A DNA stretch of 64,000 bases from CAVQEK01 sp964596645 (lineage in GTDB: Bacteria; Bacteroidota; Bacteroidia; Cytophagales; Cyclobacteriaceae): assembly GCA_964596645.1 (NCBI GenBank), contig CAZQVB010000016.1, forward strand, positions 1-64,000, given 5' to 3'. Of this stretch, positions 1 through 9,600 are shown piece by piece. Positions within the stretch are counted from its first letter, which is position 1, and every line of letters starts with the position of its first letter. A program made the translations under genes and the position numbers. The notes below the pieces were generated by a model that saw only the letters and a program-made list of their open reading frames with translations, ran no database searches and was not told the DNA's origin.

Positions 1-62
1 CTCATTTTTAATTGGCTTAAGTTAACGACTATGGACGATAGTCGGACCGGCATTGGGAAGGT

Positions 63-158
63 AGATTGGTAGACTGGTAAACTGGTAGACTCGTAGACTG
101 GTAGACTGGTAGAATCGTAGTCTGGTAGAATCGTAGACTGGTAGACTGGTAGACTGGG
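63..158. repeat. 8-bp tandem repeat array, 12 units
   Basis: Twelve contiguous 8-bp units in perfect register, consensus AGACTGGT, with substitutions such as AGATTGGT, AAACTGGT, AGACTCGT, AGAATCGT, AGTCTGGT and a final AGACTGGG. Four more units of the same type lie at 2964-2995. The period is not a multiple of three and no reading frame runs through it. Function unknown. Confidence 0.9.
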
Positions 159-265
159 AAATAGCTGAGAGCTCAAAGTGAAATACACGACTAGGTCAGA
201 CGATAGACGGGTGGATTGGTGAAATGGTGAAATGCATAGCTGAAAACTCGAGGCTCGAAGATTTT

Positions 266-354
266 GTCATCCTGAACTTGCCTGCCCTGAATTTATTTCA
301 GGGTTTCAGGATCTGCCAAAAGAATAACAGATGCTGAAAGAAATTTAACATGAC
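266..354. repeat. Palindromic REP/MITE-like element
   Basis: The element begins GTCAT and ends ATGAC. Inside, ATCCTGAA (269-276) pairs with TTCAGGAT (305-312), and a nested CCCTGAA (285-291) pairs with TTCAGGG (297-303). CAGGATCTG (about 308-316) is partly complementary to CAGATGCTG (about 328-336). The terminal inverted ends and internal palindromes resemble the short dispersed 'GTCATCCTGAA' palindromic repeats found between genes in Bacteroidota. It has no coding capacity. I saw no second copy in this window. Confidence 0.6.
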
Positions 355-453
355 CGTCTTTATGATGATGTAAAGGCCCTGCAGCGAGGGTTGACCCCGT
401 AAGGTGATGGTAGTACGGCCTGAAATAGATCAATTTAAATTCAATTCTTTAAA

Positions 454-1239
454 ATGTACAAATTGGCAATTATTCTGGGCTTTATGGCCCTACAGACCAT
501 GGCACAGATACCGGAAGGATATCACCAGGTGCCGGCTTGGCAGGATGATTTCTCTGGCGACACCATAGACGGGTCAAGGTGGTACATCTATAACCTGCCG
601 AAATACAAAGGCACACGCAATTCTGGCCTTTTTCAGGAGATGGTAAGCGTGGAAAACGGTCATTTGGTGCTCCGGGCGGCTTACGATGATCAGGGCTATC
701 TGCGTACCGGCGGCATCGGCACCGCCAATCTGCCGATGAGTGGCAAAGCGGCTGAAGCCAAATTCGAATCAACCTATGGATACTTCGAGGCCCGCGTCAA
801 ATTTCAAAAGAGCAACGGCCTCAGCTTTGCTTTTTGGCTGCAATCCTACGGCACGCATTCCATCGGCAACGAAGGCAACGATGGAATGGAGATAGACATC
901 ATCGAAACCCCCGAGTTGGGCAGTGGAGAAGATAAAATATCGCAAAATCTGCACTGGGACGGCTACCACGAGCACCATGTGCATGTCGGCATGAGCAGGC
1001 CCTTCCGGGGCGTCACCGATGGCGACTGGCATATAGTAGCGCTCGACTGGACCCCGGAAAAGTTGGTATTTTACGTCGATGGTCAGGTGACATGGCAGAC
1101 CATAGCCGGCGATGTGCCCGATGTGCCCGAGTTTATACTCCTGACGCTGGATGCCGGCTGGGTGGACTATCCACCCCAAAAAGAGAATATACCCGATAAG
1201 GCTTTGGTGGATTGGGTAAGGGTGTATAAAAAGGAATAA
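454..1239 (+). CDS. GH16 family glycoside hydrolase, secreted
   Basis: A 261-residue protein with a short signal peptide (about residues 1-18, ending TMAQ). The catalytic GH16 signature EIDIIE is present at residues 146-151: E146 is the expected nucleophile, D148 the assisting acid and E151 the acid/base. The rest is a single jelly-roll domain, close to the minimal GH16 length, with no binding module or sorting tail. GH16 enzymes cut beta-1,3 or beta-1,4 linkages in glucans and in galactans such as agar and carrageenan. Which polymer is cut cannot be read from the sequence. It is the first gene of PUL 1, 71 bp ahead of the first sulfatase, which favours a sulfated galactan-like substrate (inference). 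Confidence 0.88.
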   Translation: MYKLAIILGFMALQTMAQIPEGYHQVPAWQDDFSGDTIDGSRWYIYNLPKYKGTRNSGLFQEMVSVENGHLVLRAAYDDQGYLRTGGIGTANLPMSGKAAEAKFESTYGYFEARVKFQKSNGLSFAFWLQSYGTHSIGNEGNDGMEIDIIETPELGSGEDKISQNLHWDGYHEHHVHVGMSRPFRGVTDGDWHIVALDWTPEKLVFYVDGQVTWQTIAGDVPDVPEFILLTLDAGWVDYPPQKENIPDKALVDWVRVYKKE

Positions 1240-1310
1240 CGGGGCCATAACAACTGGCCTCTGAGCCACAGGCCAGGGATGTGGGCTTTTCGACCAACTC
1301 CGTCGACTGG

Positions 1311-2954
1311 ATGAAAGCTATTATGATGAAAAATATTCAAATACATTGGCTGCTATGTTTGATCACAAGCCTGTGCGCCTGGCAGTGCAAGCCTGCTGCA
1401 GAAAGTCAAGATAACAAAGAGTTGCTACCTTCAGCGCCGAACATCATTTTCATCATCTGCGACGACCTCAACGACATTGCTGTACGCCGCGCCGGCCACC
1501 CGCAGGCTGCTCTGCCCAACATCGACAAACTCGCCAGCCAGGGAGTTTCTTTTACCAATGCCATCACCAACGATCCGATATGCGCTCCGTCAAGGGCCAG
1601 CCTTTTGTCGGGCATCTTGCCACACCACGCGCGATACTTTGGCTTCAGGCACCACACACGGCACTACCGGGCCAGTCCGGTGCTCGATAGCGCCAAGACT
1701 TTCGTGGAGTATTTTATGGAAAACGGATATGCGGTGTACGGAACGGGAAAGATATTCCATAACGGAAAAAATGAGTGGCCCAATGATCAGTTTGGCTACG
1801 AACAAAGCTTCAGCCCCTTCCCCTGGGATGGCCGTTACAGCACCGGCTGGGGCGTTGATTCTTTGGGTTTAATGCCACACCCCAATATGCCTACGTCATT
1901 GCAAACCAATTGGGAGGGAACTTTTGGGCGCCTTTCACGGATACCCGATTTCACTGACAATGATGGTGTAGCCTATGAAGGATGGATGTCGTTTAGCAAG
2001 CCCTATCACTACAACAGCCCTGCCGATCGCGACCCAATGCCCGATGAGTTGAATGCACAATATGCCGTGGAAGTCATCAATAAAGCACACGACAAGCCTT
2101 TCCTGCTCACCGTAGGGTTTACCACCACCCACACGCCCTACTATGCCCCCGACGAATACTTCGACCGCTTTCCATTGGAAAGCCTGACACTCGCTAAGGC
2201 AAAGCCGTACGACCTGGCCGACTGCGCAGACATATTGGCCGTGGATGAAGGTACCTCCAACACCGACTACGGCTTCAGGCGATACAATGAAATAATGGAA
2301 GCCGGTGGTGAGGAAATGCTTCTGAAATGGACGCAGGCCTACCTTGCCTGTGCCGCAGTGGTCGACGATCAGGTAGGAAAAATAATGGCCGCCCTGGATG
2401 CCAGTGCATATAAAGAAAATACAATTGTTGTTTTCACCAGCGATCACGGCTTTCACATGGGCGAAAAAGACTTCTTGTTCAAAAACAGTGTATGGCATGA
2501 AAGCCTGCATGTTCCACTGATTTTTGCCGGGCCGGGCATTGCCCAGGGTACGGTGAGCAGGCCGGTATCGCTGGTCGATTTATACCCTACCTTCACGGAG
2601 TTGGCTGGCTTGCCGCCCGACGTAAATGCTGCTACCAATGGTGCACCGCTTGATGGGCACAGCCTGGTGCCCTTGCTGCAAAACCCTGCAGACAATCAAT
2701 GGCAAGGGCCATCTACGGCCCTTGCCGTGGTGCAAGGCAAGGAGATCACCGACATGAACGACCCGGCAAGCATATATAAGCAGCATTACATTGTATATTC
2801 CGATCAATACCACTATGTGCTGTGCAACAACGGTGAGGAAGAATTGTACGACTCCTGGGCCGACCCCTACGAATGGCACAATCTGGCTGGCGACTCAAGC
2901 CATTGGGAAATGAAAAATGCGTTGAAAGCGCAATTGATGGATATGCTTGATTAG
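1311..2954 (+). CDS. Sulfatase, iduronate-2-sulfatase-like
   Basis: A 547-residue type I (formylglycine) sulfatase that removes sulfate esters from sugars. The formylglycine signature is CAPSR, with Cys91 as the modified residue. The N-terminal metal motif is CDDLND, and a second metal motif, TSDHGFHMGEKD, lies further on. The CDDLND motif and YGTGKIFHNG resemble the iduronate-2-sulfatase-like subfamily; this subfamily call is by pattern. The frame is open from a GTG at 1281, but ATG 1311 (or 1323) gives a clean hydrophobic leader ending near Cys. It sits between GH16 and another sulfatase. The closest relative in the window is the sulfatase at 37215-38897, with near-identical block order. 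Sulfatase maturation needs a separate enzyme not found here. Confidence 0.9.
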   Translation: MKAIMMKNIQIHWLLCLITSLCAWQCKPAAESQDNKELLPSAPNIIFIICDDLNDIAVRRAGHPQAALPNIDKLASQGVSFTNAITNDPICAPSRASLLSGILPHHARYFGFRHHTRHYRASPVLDSAKTFVEYFMENGYAVYGTGKIFHNGKNEWPNDQFGYEQSFSPFPWDGRYSTGWGVDSLGLMPHPNMPTSLQTNWEGTFGRLSRIPDFTDNDGVAYEGWMSFSKPYHYNSPADRDPMPDELNAQYAVEVINKAHDKPFLLTVGFTTTHTPYYAPDEYFDRFPLESLTLAKAKPYDLADCADILAVDEGTSNTDYGFRRYNEIMEAGGEEMLLKWTQAYLACAAVVDDQVGKIMAALDASAYKENTIVVFTSDHGFHMGEKDFLFKNSVWHESLHVPLIFAGPGIAQGTVSRPVSLVDLYPTFTELAGLPPDVNAATNGAPLDGHSLVPLLQNPADNQWQGPSTALAVVQGKEITDMNDPASIYKQHYIVYSDQYHYVLCNNGEEELYDSWADPYEWHNLAGDSSHWEMKNALKAQLMDMLD

Positions 2955-2963
2955 ATGAAAAGT

Positions 2964-3220
2964 AGAATGGTAGACTGGTAGATTGGTAAACTGGGAAAAA
3001 GCTAAAAGCTAAAAGTAAAGATTAGGGCAGACGATGTCCGGAGCGAAGAATGGGTGATTGGTGGGATTGTGGAATGGAAGAGGGGGAAACAGTTAAAAGC
3101 TGAAAGCTAAAAGAGAAATTAGAGTCTAGGTCAGACGAAAGTCGGACCGGCAGTGGGAAGGTGGGATTGAGGAATGGAAGAGGGGAAATCGTTAAAAGCT
3201 GAAAGCTTATAGTGAAATTA
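2964..3220. repeat. Second and third copies of composite intergenic repeat
   Basis: Four 8-bp units (AGAATGGT, AGACTGGT, AGATTGGT, AAACTGGG) at 2964-2995 are followed by AAAGCT-rich boxes, then a block containing GGCAGACGAT at about 3027-3036, a GGGATTG..GGAATGGAAGAGGG block, and a second set of the same blocks at about 3100-3210. The box GTCGGACCGGCA occurs at about 3141-3152 and also at about 41-52 in the left end of the window, each time preceded by ACGA and followed by TGGGAAGGT. The order of blocks is the same in all copies. No frame is supported through it. Confidence 0.8.
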
Positions 3221-3238
3221 ATAACACGATTAGAATCC

Positions 3239-4738
3239 ATGAATAACAGCATTATGCGAAATGGCCCCTGCCGCCGGAAAGTTTACCTAAGCATAATAAT
3301 GGCCATTTTTCAGGCATGGCCACTCTTGGCCAACGGTCAGTCCGGTGAACCTTCAGCGCAAAAGCCCAATATACTGTGGATATGTACCGATCAGCAACGG
3401 TGGAATACCATAGGCGCATTGGGCAATGAATATGTGCACACGCCCAACATCGACAGGCTGGTGGAGCATGGCGTGGCGTTTACCAGGGCCTATGTACAGT
3501 CTCCCGTCTGCACGCCCAGTCGCTCGAGCTTCCTTACAGGCATGTATCCCAGCACACTGCACAATTCCATCAATGGTGGAGACCACTGGCCGGTCACCGC
3601 ACCGCCGCTGATCACCAAAACACTCGACGACAACGGCTACGTCTGCGGCCTCTCCGGCAAGCTGCATTTGTCTGCCGCCGACGGCAGGGTAGAGCAGCGA
3701 CCGGACGACGGATACCGTGAATTTTTTTGGTCGCACCACCCTTGGGACAGTTGGCCGGAAGGGCACGACTATATCAATTGGCTGGAAGCACAGAGTTTAT
3801 CCTACGATTCTATGTATGCAAAGCACGGCTATATACCGTCGGAATATCACCAGACCAAATGGTGTACTGACCGGGCCATCGAATTTATACGAGGAAACAA
3901 GGACTTGCCGTGGCTGTTCAGCCTCAACATATTCGATCCGCACAACCCTTACGACCCTCCACAAAAATACCTCGATCGCTACCAGGTAGACAAAATGCCC
4001 GGGCCGTGCTTCCAACCTTCCGATATTGACTTTCAGCGCACGCTGGATTTCGCTTATTTTCAGACCGAATCACAGCATCCCGATTCTTTTAACGGCAAGC
4101 TCCTTCAGGCAAAATACTGGGCTCAGATCGATCAGATCGACGAAAACCTGGGCAGACTTTTTCAGGTGTTGAAGGATGTGGGGGAGTGGGAGAATACCAT
4201 CATCGTGTTCACCAGCGACCATGGCGACATGGTGGGCGATCACGGATTTCAAAAAAAAGGATGCCGCTTTTACGATGGTCTGGTGCGTGTGCCGCTCGTC
4301 TTTCACTGGCCTCAGCAGTATACTCAGGGTGTCAGAAGCGACGCGTTGGTAGAGCTGGTAGATATCTATCCCACCTTGATGGAGGCTGCTGGTTTGACCG
4401 TGGACAAAAAGGTACAGGGCCGTTCGCTCACTTCAATTCTAACAGGCAAAGCTGCTCCCGGCGAGCACCGCACATATGTCAGGTCGGAGTATTATGATGC
4501 GCTCGATAAGGAGCCTGCCGACTTTGCCACCATGATACAGGATGAGCGCTACAAGCTGGTGGTGTATCACGGCCATGATCTGGGCGAGCTTTACGATATG
4601 AAAGAAGACCCCTGCGAATTTGAGAATTTATGGCATCACCCGGATTATACCCAAATAAAGGCCCGGTTGATGAAAGCAGCTTTTGATGGTGTAGTACGCT
4701 CTATCGATACCGGACCGGAGCGAGTGGGGGGGTATTAA
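3239..4738 (+). CDS. Sulfatase (arylsulfatase A / choline-sulfatase-like)
   Basis: A 499-residue type I sulfatase with formylglycine motif CTPSR (Cys91), N-terminal metal motif ICTDQQRW and second metal motif FTSDHGDMVGDHG. The TDQQRW variant (D-Q instead of D-D) separates it from the iduronate-type sulfatases in the same locus, so it probably handles a different sulfate position or sugar. The frame is open from GTG 3212, but ATG 3239 fits better, and ATG 3254 is possible. The leader, roughly residues 10-35, ends near ANGQS. It is preceded by the composite repeat and followed after about 150 bp by the PUL 1 sigma factor. Exact substrate unknown. Confidence 0.9.
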   Translation: MNNSIMRNGPCRRKVYLSIIMAIFQAWPLLANGQSGEPSAQKPNILWICTDQQRWNTIGALGNEYVHTPNIDRLVEHGVAFTRAYVQSPVCTPSRSSFLTGMYPSTLHNSINGGDHWPVTAPPLITKTLDDNGYVCGLSGKLHLSAADGRVEQRPDDGYREFFWSHHPWDSWPEGHDYINWLEAQSLSYDSMYAKHGYIPSEYHQTKWCTDRAIEFIRGNKDLPWLFSLNIFDPHNPYDPPQKYLDRYQVDKMPGPCFQPSDIDFQRTLDFAYFQTESQHPDSFNGKLLQAKYWAQIDQIDENLGRLFQVLKDVGEWENTIIVFTSDHGDMVGDHGFQKKGCRFYDGLVRVPLVFHWPQQYTQGVRSDALVELVDIYPTLMEAAGLTVDKKVQGRSLTSILTGKAAPGEHRTYVRSEYYDALDKEPADFATMIQDERYKLVVYHGHDLGELYDMKEDPCEFENLWHHPDYTQIKARLMKAAFDGVVRSIDTGPERVGGY

Positions 4739-4891
4739 AGCTCGGAATTGATGGCGGCTCCTCGGCTTAAAAAACCAGTGGATTTATGTAGCAGATCATA
4801 GAATCGGCCGGAGCGATGGAAAAGAACGCCTTGCATAGACATATAAAGTTTTATTAGTTTTAAGGGTTTTTACCATACTTAAACACTTAAA

Positions 4892-5464
4892 ATGTCACCA
4901 CAGCAGCTTTCTGAAATTGTAAAAGCCATAGCTGCTGATGGAGAGGAGACTTCCTTCCGTAAACTCTACAATCACTTTTTTGCCCGTCTGTATGAGCTGG
5001 CATTTCACTATACACGATCCAACTTGTTGGCAGAGGAAGTGGTGAGCGATGTATTCGTAAAGATTTGGCGACAGCGAGGCAGGCTTACTGAAATAGAAAA
5101 CATTCAGGCCTACCTGCTCACAGCTGTCAGGCATCAATCATTCGATACGCTGAAAAAGCAAAAGCCACAAATGCTGTATATCGATCAGGTGGAGCACGAA
5201 TTGGTGGCATCTGCCGCGCACCCCGACCAACAGCTTTATACGAAAGAGTTTTTGCTCTTTTTCGCACGGTGCGTAGATGAACTACCTGAAAAAGCGCGTA
5301 TCGTTTTCAAACTCCTAAAAGAGGATGGGCTAAAATATCGCCAGGCAGCCCAGGTACTCAACCTTTCCGAAAAGTCCATTGAAATGTATATGTCCACCGC
5401 CTTACGTCAACTACGTGATCGTCTCTCCGGCTTTCAGCGGGCAGCGGATAAAAGAAAGGCTTGA
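4892..5464 (+). CDS. ECF RNA polymerase sigma factor, PUL 1
   Basis: A 190-residue ECF sigma-70 factor of the type found beside FecR/SusC in Bacteroidota. Region 2 covers about residues 22-90, including the ARLYELAFHYTRS and AEEVVSDVFVKIW segments. Region 4 covers about residues 120-180, with the helix-turn-helix in YRQAAQVLNLSEKSIEMYM. It should direct RNA polymerase to the SusC promoter when released by the anti-sigma factor 71 bp downstream. ATG 4892 follows an AT-rich leader. This is a cytoplasmic regulator without an extra domain; family assignment is secure, the regulated promoters are inferred. Confidence 0.93.
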   Translation: MSPQQLSEIVKAIAADGEETSFRKLYNHFFARLYELAFHYTRSNLLAEEVVSDVFVKIWRQRGRLTEIENIQAYLLTAVRHQSFDTLKKQKPQMLYIDQVEHELVASAAHPDQQLYTKEFLLFFARCVDELPEKARIVFKLLKEDGLKYRQAAQVLNLSEKSIEMYMSTALRQLRDRLSGFQRAADKRKA

Positions 5465-5535
5465 AAAAAAAATTAACTTTTTTCCAGGGTATTGCTTTTG
5501 CGCCTCGTCTATGTGTGTAACAAGGCAAATTTATA

Positions 5536-6567
5536 TTGGAAAATCACGAAAAACTTATTGCGAAGGTAATTGCCGGTGAGGCCAGTGCTGAAGAAAGAGC
5601 TCAGTTGGAAAAACTATTGGGCGGATCTTCGGCTAAGGCCCAGAAGTACAGATTGTTGTATGCCGATTTGAAAGACATACAACTGACCGACCACTACAGC
5701 AATCGCGATCGGGTTTTCGAGAGGATCATGACACGCGTTAGCAACGAGCACGATGAGAAAGCACAACGCGATATTAGACACTATAAGACTATGCAGCCAT
5801 GGATGAAAAAGACCATGGCCTATGCCGCTTCGCTCATCATTATTCTGTCGGTATGGTATGGAGTATACCAATGGAACACCTCCACTACGAAAGGCGGCAC
5901 CCAGGTGATATCCAACCTTACCACCAAGCAGACGGCTGCCGGACAGAAAACAAGAATATTTTTACCAGACCGCAGCGTGGTATGGCTCAATGCCGAATCG
6001 TCTATTTCCTACCCGGAAGATTTTAGTGACACTGCCCGTGAAGTTTACTTAACAGGGGAGGCATATTTTGAAGTTGAAAAAGACCAGGAACGGCCTTTCC
6101 GTGTACAGGCAAAGGAGCTTACCATTACGGCTTTGGGCACAGCATTTAACGTGAGGGCCCACGAAAACGAAGGCCTGATACAAGTAGCGCTGGCTGAAGG
6201 CAAGGTCTCAGTAGAGGGTAAAGAGTATTTCGATCATCTCGAACCCGGTGAAGCCATCGCGGCCGATAAGGTCAATGCCAGCCCCGGCAAGATTAGGTTT
6301 ACAAAATACGACATCAACATAGCCAACACCACGGCATGGAAAGACGGCGTGCTGGTATTTGAGAGCCAGAAGCTTTCCAGGGTATTTGAAACTTTAGAGA
6401 GATGGTATGGTGTGCGCATACATCTCGAAGGTCAGGGAGATCTTGATCTGCTCTACTCAGGCAAGTTTGTGGCCGAGAGTCTTGATAATGTGCTTGAAAG
6501 CATGCGCTTTAGCTATGCTTTCGACTACTCAATTGACGCGAAAGATGTACATGTTCACTTTAAATAA
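5536..6567 (+). CDS. FecR-family anti-sigma factor, PUL 1
   Basis: A 343-residue inner-membrane anti-sigma factor. Residues 1-90 form the cytoplasmic sigma-binding part, residues about 93-112 (AYAASLIIILSVWYGVYQW) the single membrane span, residues about 125-225 the periplasmic FecR domain, and the C-terminal 70 residues a DUF4974/STN-like domain. The start is a TTG at 5536: the frame is closed by a TAA at 5518 and no ATG or GTG lies between, so the typical N-terminal helices require TTG. It receives the signal from the STN domain of the SusC transporter at 6677. Two hairpins separate it from that transporter. Confidence 0.93.
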   Translation: MENHEKLIAKVIAGEASAEERAQLEKLLGGSSAKAQKYRLLYADLKDIQLTDHYSNRDRVFERIMTRVSNEHDEKAQRDIRHYKTMQPWMKKTMAYAASLIIILSVWYGVYQWNTSTTKGGTQVISNLTTKQTAAGQKTRIFLPDRSVVWLNAESSISYPEDFSDTAREVYLTGEAYFEVEKDQERPFRVQAKELTITALGTAFNVRAHENEGLIQVALAEGKVSVEGKEYFDHLEPGEAIAADKVNASPGKIRFTKYDINIANTTAWKDGVLVFESQKLSRVFETLERWYGVRIHLEGQGDLDLLYSGKFVAESLDNVLESMRFSYAFDYSIDAKDVHVHFK

Positions 6568-6592
6568 GAAAAGAACCAAATGAAAAGAAAAA

Positions 6593-6640
6593 GCCGGCAG
6601 TGTGAGCTGCCGGCCTTACAAACCGGAATTGGCGTTCCGG
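6593..6640. terminator. Paired hairpins between fecR and susC, PUL 1
   Basis: The first hairpin has GCCGGCAG (6593-6600) pairing with CTGCCGGC (6607-6614) around a 6-nt loop. The second has CCGGAA (6623-6628) pairing with TTCCGG (6635-6640) around another 6-nt loop. There is no clear T run, so this may be a partial terminator, an RNA-stability structure or an attenuator that sets the SusC level apart from the regulator genes. The same position in PUL 2 has a canonical terminator (19469-19496). Confidence 0.6.
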
Positions 6641-6676
6641 AATAAATAAATTGATTACTTAAATCCCTTTAAAATT

Positions 6677-9600
6677 ATGAAAAACAAATTACTGAGGCAA
6701 TTCATCATGATGTCTAAATGGCTCATTTACGGTCTTTCCTTGCAGTGCTTGTTCATAAGCCTGCTTATGGCCTCCAATGCCGGGGCGCAGCAAATCAAGA
6801 CGGTGTACGAGGTGCAGGTAAACCTAAGAACCGATAAGGCGCGGTTGATTGACATCTTATCTGAAGTAGAAAATTCCACACCTTTTCATTTTTCGTTTGT
6901 CGACAGTGACATAGCCAAAGGCGAAATGCTCACACTCAACAAGCGCAAACTAAATGTAGGAGAGCTGCTGATGCAGATCTCTAAGCAGACAGGTCTTGCT
7001 TTTCGGCAGGTCAACAACAACATCAACGTTCAGAAAAATACTTCTAAACAGATGGCCCGACCGGTAGAGGTCATCATCGATGGCATCACCATCACAGGCC
7101 GTATTCGCTCCGCCGAAGACAGCGAGGGCTTGCCCGGCGCCAACGTTCTTGTGAAAGGCACATCCCTGGGCACAGTTACGGATATCAATGGTAATTACTC
7201 CCTTGAAGTGCCATCCGAAGAGTCTGTGATTCAAATCAGCTCGGTGGGCTACATCACTGAAGAGGTAGTGGTAGGCAACCGTACCGTCATTGATTTAGAT
7301 CTGGTGCCAGACATTACTTCGCTGGAGGAAATCGTAGTGGTAGGTTATGGAACTACTCGAAAGCAAGACTTGACTGGATCGGTAGGTACAGTAGATGCTG
7401 AGGAGCTGAACAAGTTGCCCATCTCGTCTCTCAACCAAGGCTTGCAAGGCCGCGTAGCTGGTGTGCAGGTGACACAGGACAATGGCCGGCCAGGCGGCGG
7501 CGTAACGGTGCGCGTACGTGGTAGTGCCTCCATTCTCGGCAACAACGAGCCCTTGTATGTAATTGATGGTTTTCCTGTAAATTCTGAGACTGGTTCCGAC
7601 GACTTCGCTTCCAACCCCCTGGCGTCGCTCAACCCTAATGATATAGAGTCTGTAAACGTACTGAAAGATGCATCAGCAACGGCCATTTATGGTTCGCGTG
7701 CCGCAGGTGGTGTTATCATCATTACAACAAAAAAAGGTGGCTATGGCAAAAAAGCCCAGATCTCTTTCGATAGCTACTATGGCGTGCAGAATGAATTTGA
7801 CCGATATGATGTGCTGGATGGCAGCGAATATGCAAGAAATTTTAACCTGGCACTCATCGATCAGGAAAGCTTAGACGAGCCATTTACTGAGGCTGATATT
7901 GACTCCATTGGCGCTGGAACCGACTGGGCCGATGCCGTGGTACGCGACAATGCGCCCATTCAGAGTTACCAACTCAGCGTGAGTGGTGGAGGCGAAAACG
8001 TAAAATATTTCGTTTCCGGAAACTACTTCGACCAGGAAGGTATTTTATCAGGCACTTCTTTCAACAGGATCAGCGTACGTGGCAATACTGAAGTAACATC
8101 GGGCAAACTACAGGTGGGCTCTAACATTAGCTTGTCTAAAACCTTCTACGGTGGTGAGCTGGGCAACAGCCACAGAAGCCAGTTTGGGGGCGGTTATATC
8201 GATGTTTATTTATCTCCACCCGTATTGCCCGTTTTCAATGAAAGGGGCACTTATACGCAGATTTCTCCGTATTCCAACAATCCTTTTAACAACCCGGTGG
8301 AGATTGCCGAGTTTCTTACCAGGGAGCAAAATCAGTACAGGATATTGGCTAATTTTTACGCCAACTACGCCTTCACCGACAATCTGAGTTTGAAGGTTTC
8401 GGTTGGTGGTGATGTAGTGGCTGATTATTCAGATTTATTCTATCCAATCGGCAGTGCTCGCAGTCAGGAAATTGGCCGTGCACAACGCAGCAACAGTCTC
8501 AGCAGGAACTGGCTGAATGAGAATGTGCTTACTTACAGCAATGTCTTTAATGAAAAGCATGCGTTGACAGCCGTTGCCGGATTTACCTATCAAACAAATC
8601 TGGCTGACTTCACCACCACCCAATCGAATGGCCTGAAAGTGAACACACTGGGTTACTACGATTTAGCGGGCGGCGATCAGGATCGCCTGAATGTAGGTAC
8701 TGCCGGCTCTGAATGGGTGTTGCTGTCCTATCTGGGCAGATTGCAGTATGGCTTCGACGATAGATATCTGTTTACACTTACAGGTCGGTATGATGGTTCA
8801 TCGCGCTTTGGTGCGAATGAAAAATGGGGATTCTTCCCCGCAGGTGCCTTTGCCTGGAACCTGTCGAATGAATCTTTTATGCAAGGCTTCAATGCAGTAG
8901 AAAACATTAAACTTCGCATGAGCTATGGAGCATCGGGCAATACAGCCCTTCCCCCATATGGCTCCCTAACGCAAGCAGTTTCACGTGCTCAGGGTACCGT
9001 CGATGGCCGCTCGGTGGCCAATTACATATTGCCTCGTGCACAGGTAGGCAATCCCGACATAGGCTGGGAGACCAACATCCAGGCTAATATTGGATTAGAT
9101 TTTTCGCTGTTTGACCAGAGATTGGCCATAACGACAGATTATTATCACCGTAGAACGGAAGATCTTCTCTTCAATGCACCCATTATACCGCTCGGTGCGC
9201 GCGATGAAGATGGCTTGGTTTTTACCAACATTGGCTCTATGGAAAACAGCGGTGTAGAACTGGGCATACAGGCATACTTGCTGACTGGTTCGGATTTTCA
9301 GTGGGATGTAAACTTTAACCTGGCCTATCAGAGAAACGAAATTTTAAGCCTCGGTTCAGATGCCTATGGTATGCCCGTAGATAGTGTTTTGTATTCCAAC
9401 AACCTGTCTAGAATTGGTGCCAGCGGCAATGATGACGCAGTTCGTATTCTGGCCGTCGGCCAATCTCTTGGCGCATTCTACGTGTTGGAGTCAGATGGAA
9501 TTTGGGACACTCAGGAGGAAATAGACACATATTCTGCTGCTTCTACAAATCCACGTGTGGGAGGCTACCGGTTCGTGGATCAGACGGGCGACTCTTTGAT

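Larger units (their letters stand above)
1..453. other. Gene-free left end with repeats
   Basis: No credible reading frame is seen here. The stretch holds three things listed separately: an 8-bp tandem array at 63-158, a palindromic element at 266-354, and flanking boxes (around 36-62 and 160-215) that recur at 2996-3220. From about 365 to 425 there are short complementary GC blocks (CCCT/AGGG and GGG/CCC) that could form a small RNA structure in the leader of the GH16 gene, but I do not recognise a riboswitch class. Confidence 0.6.

Noticed and set aside
63..158. CRISPR array
   Set aside because: Units are only 8 bp and contiguous with no spacers, and no cas gene is present.
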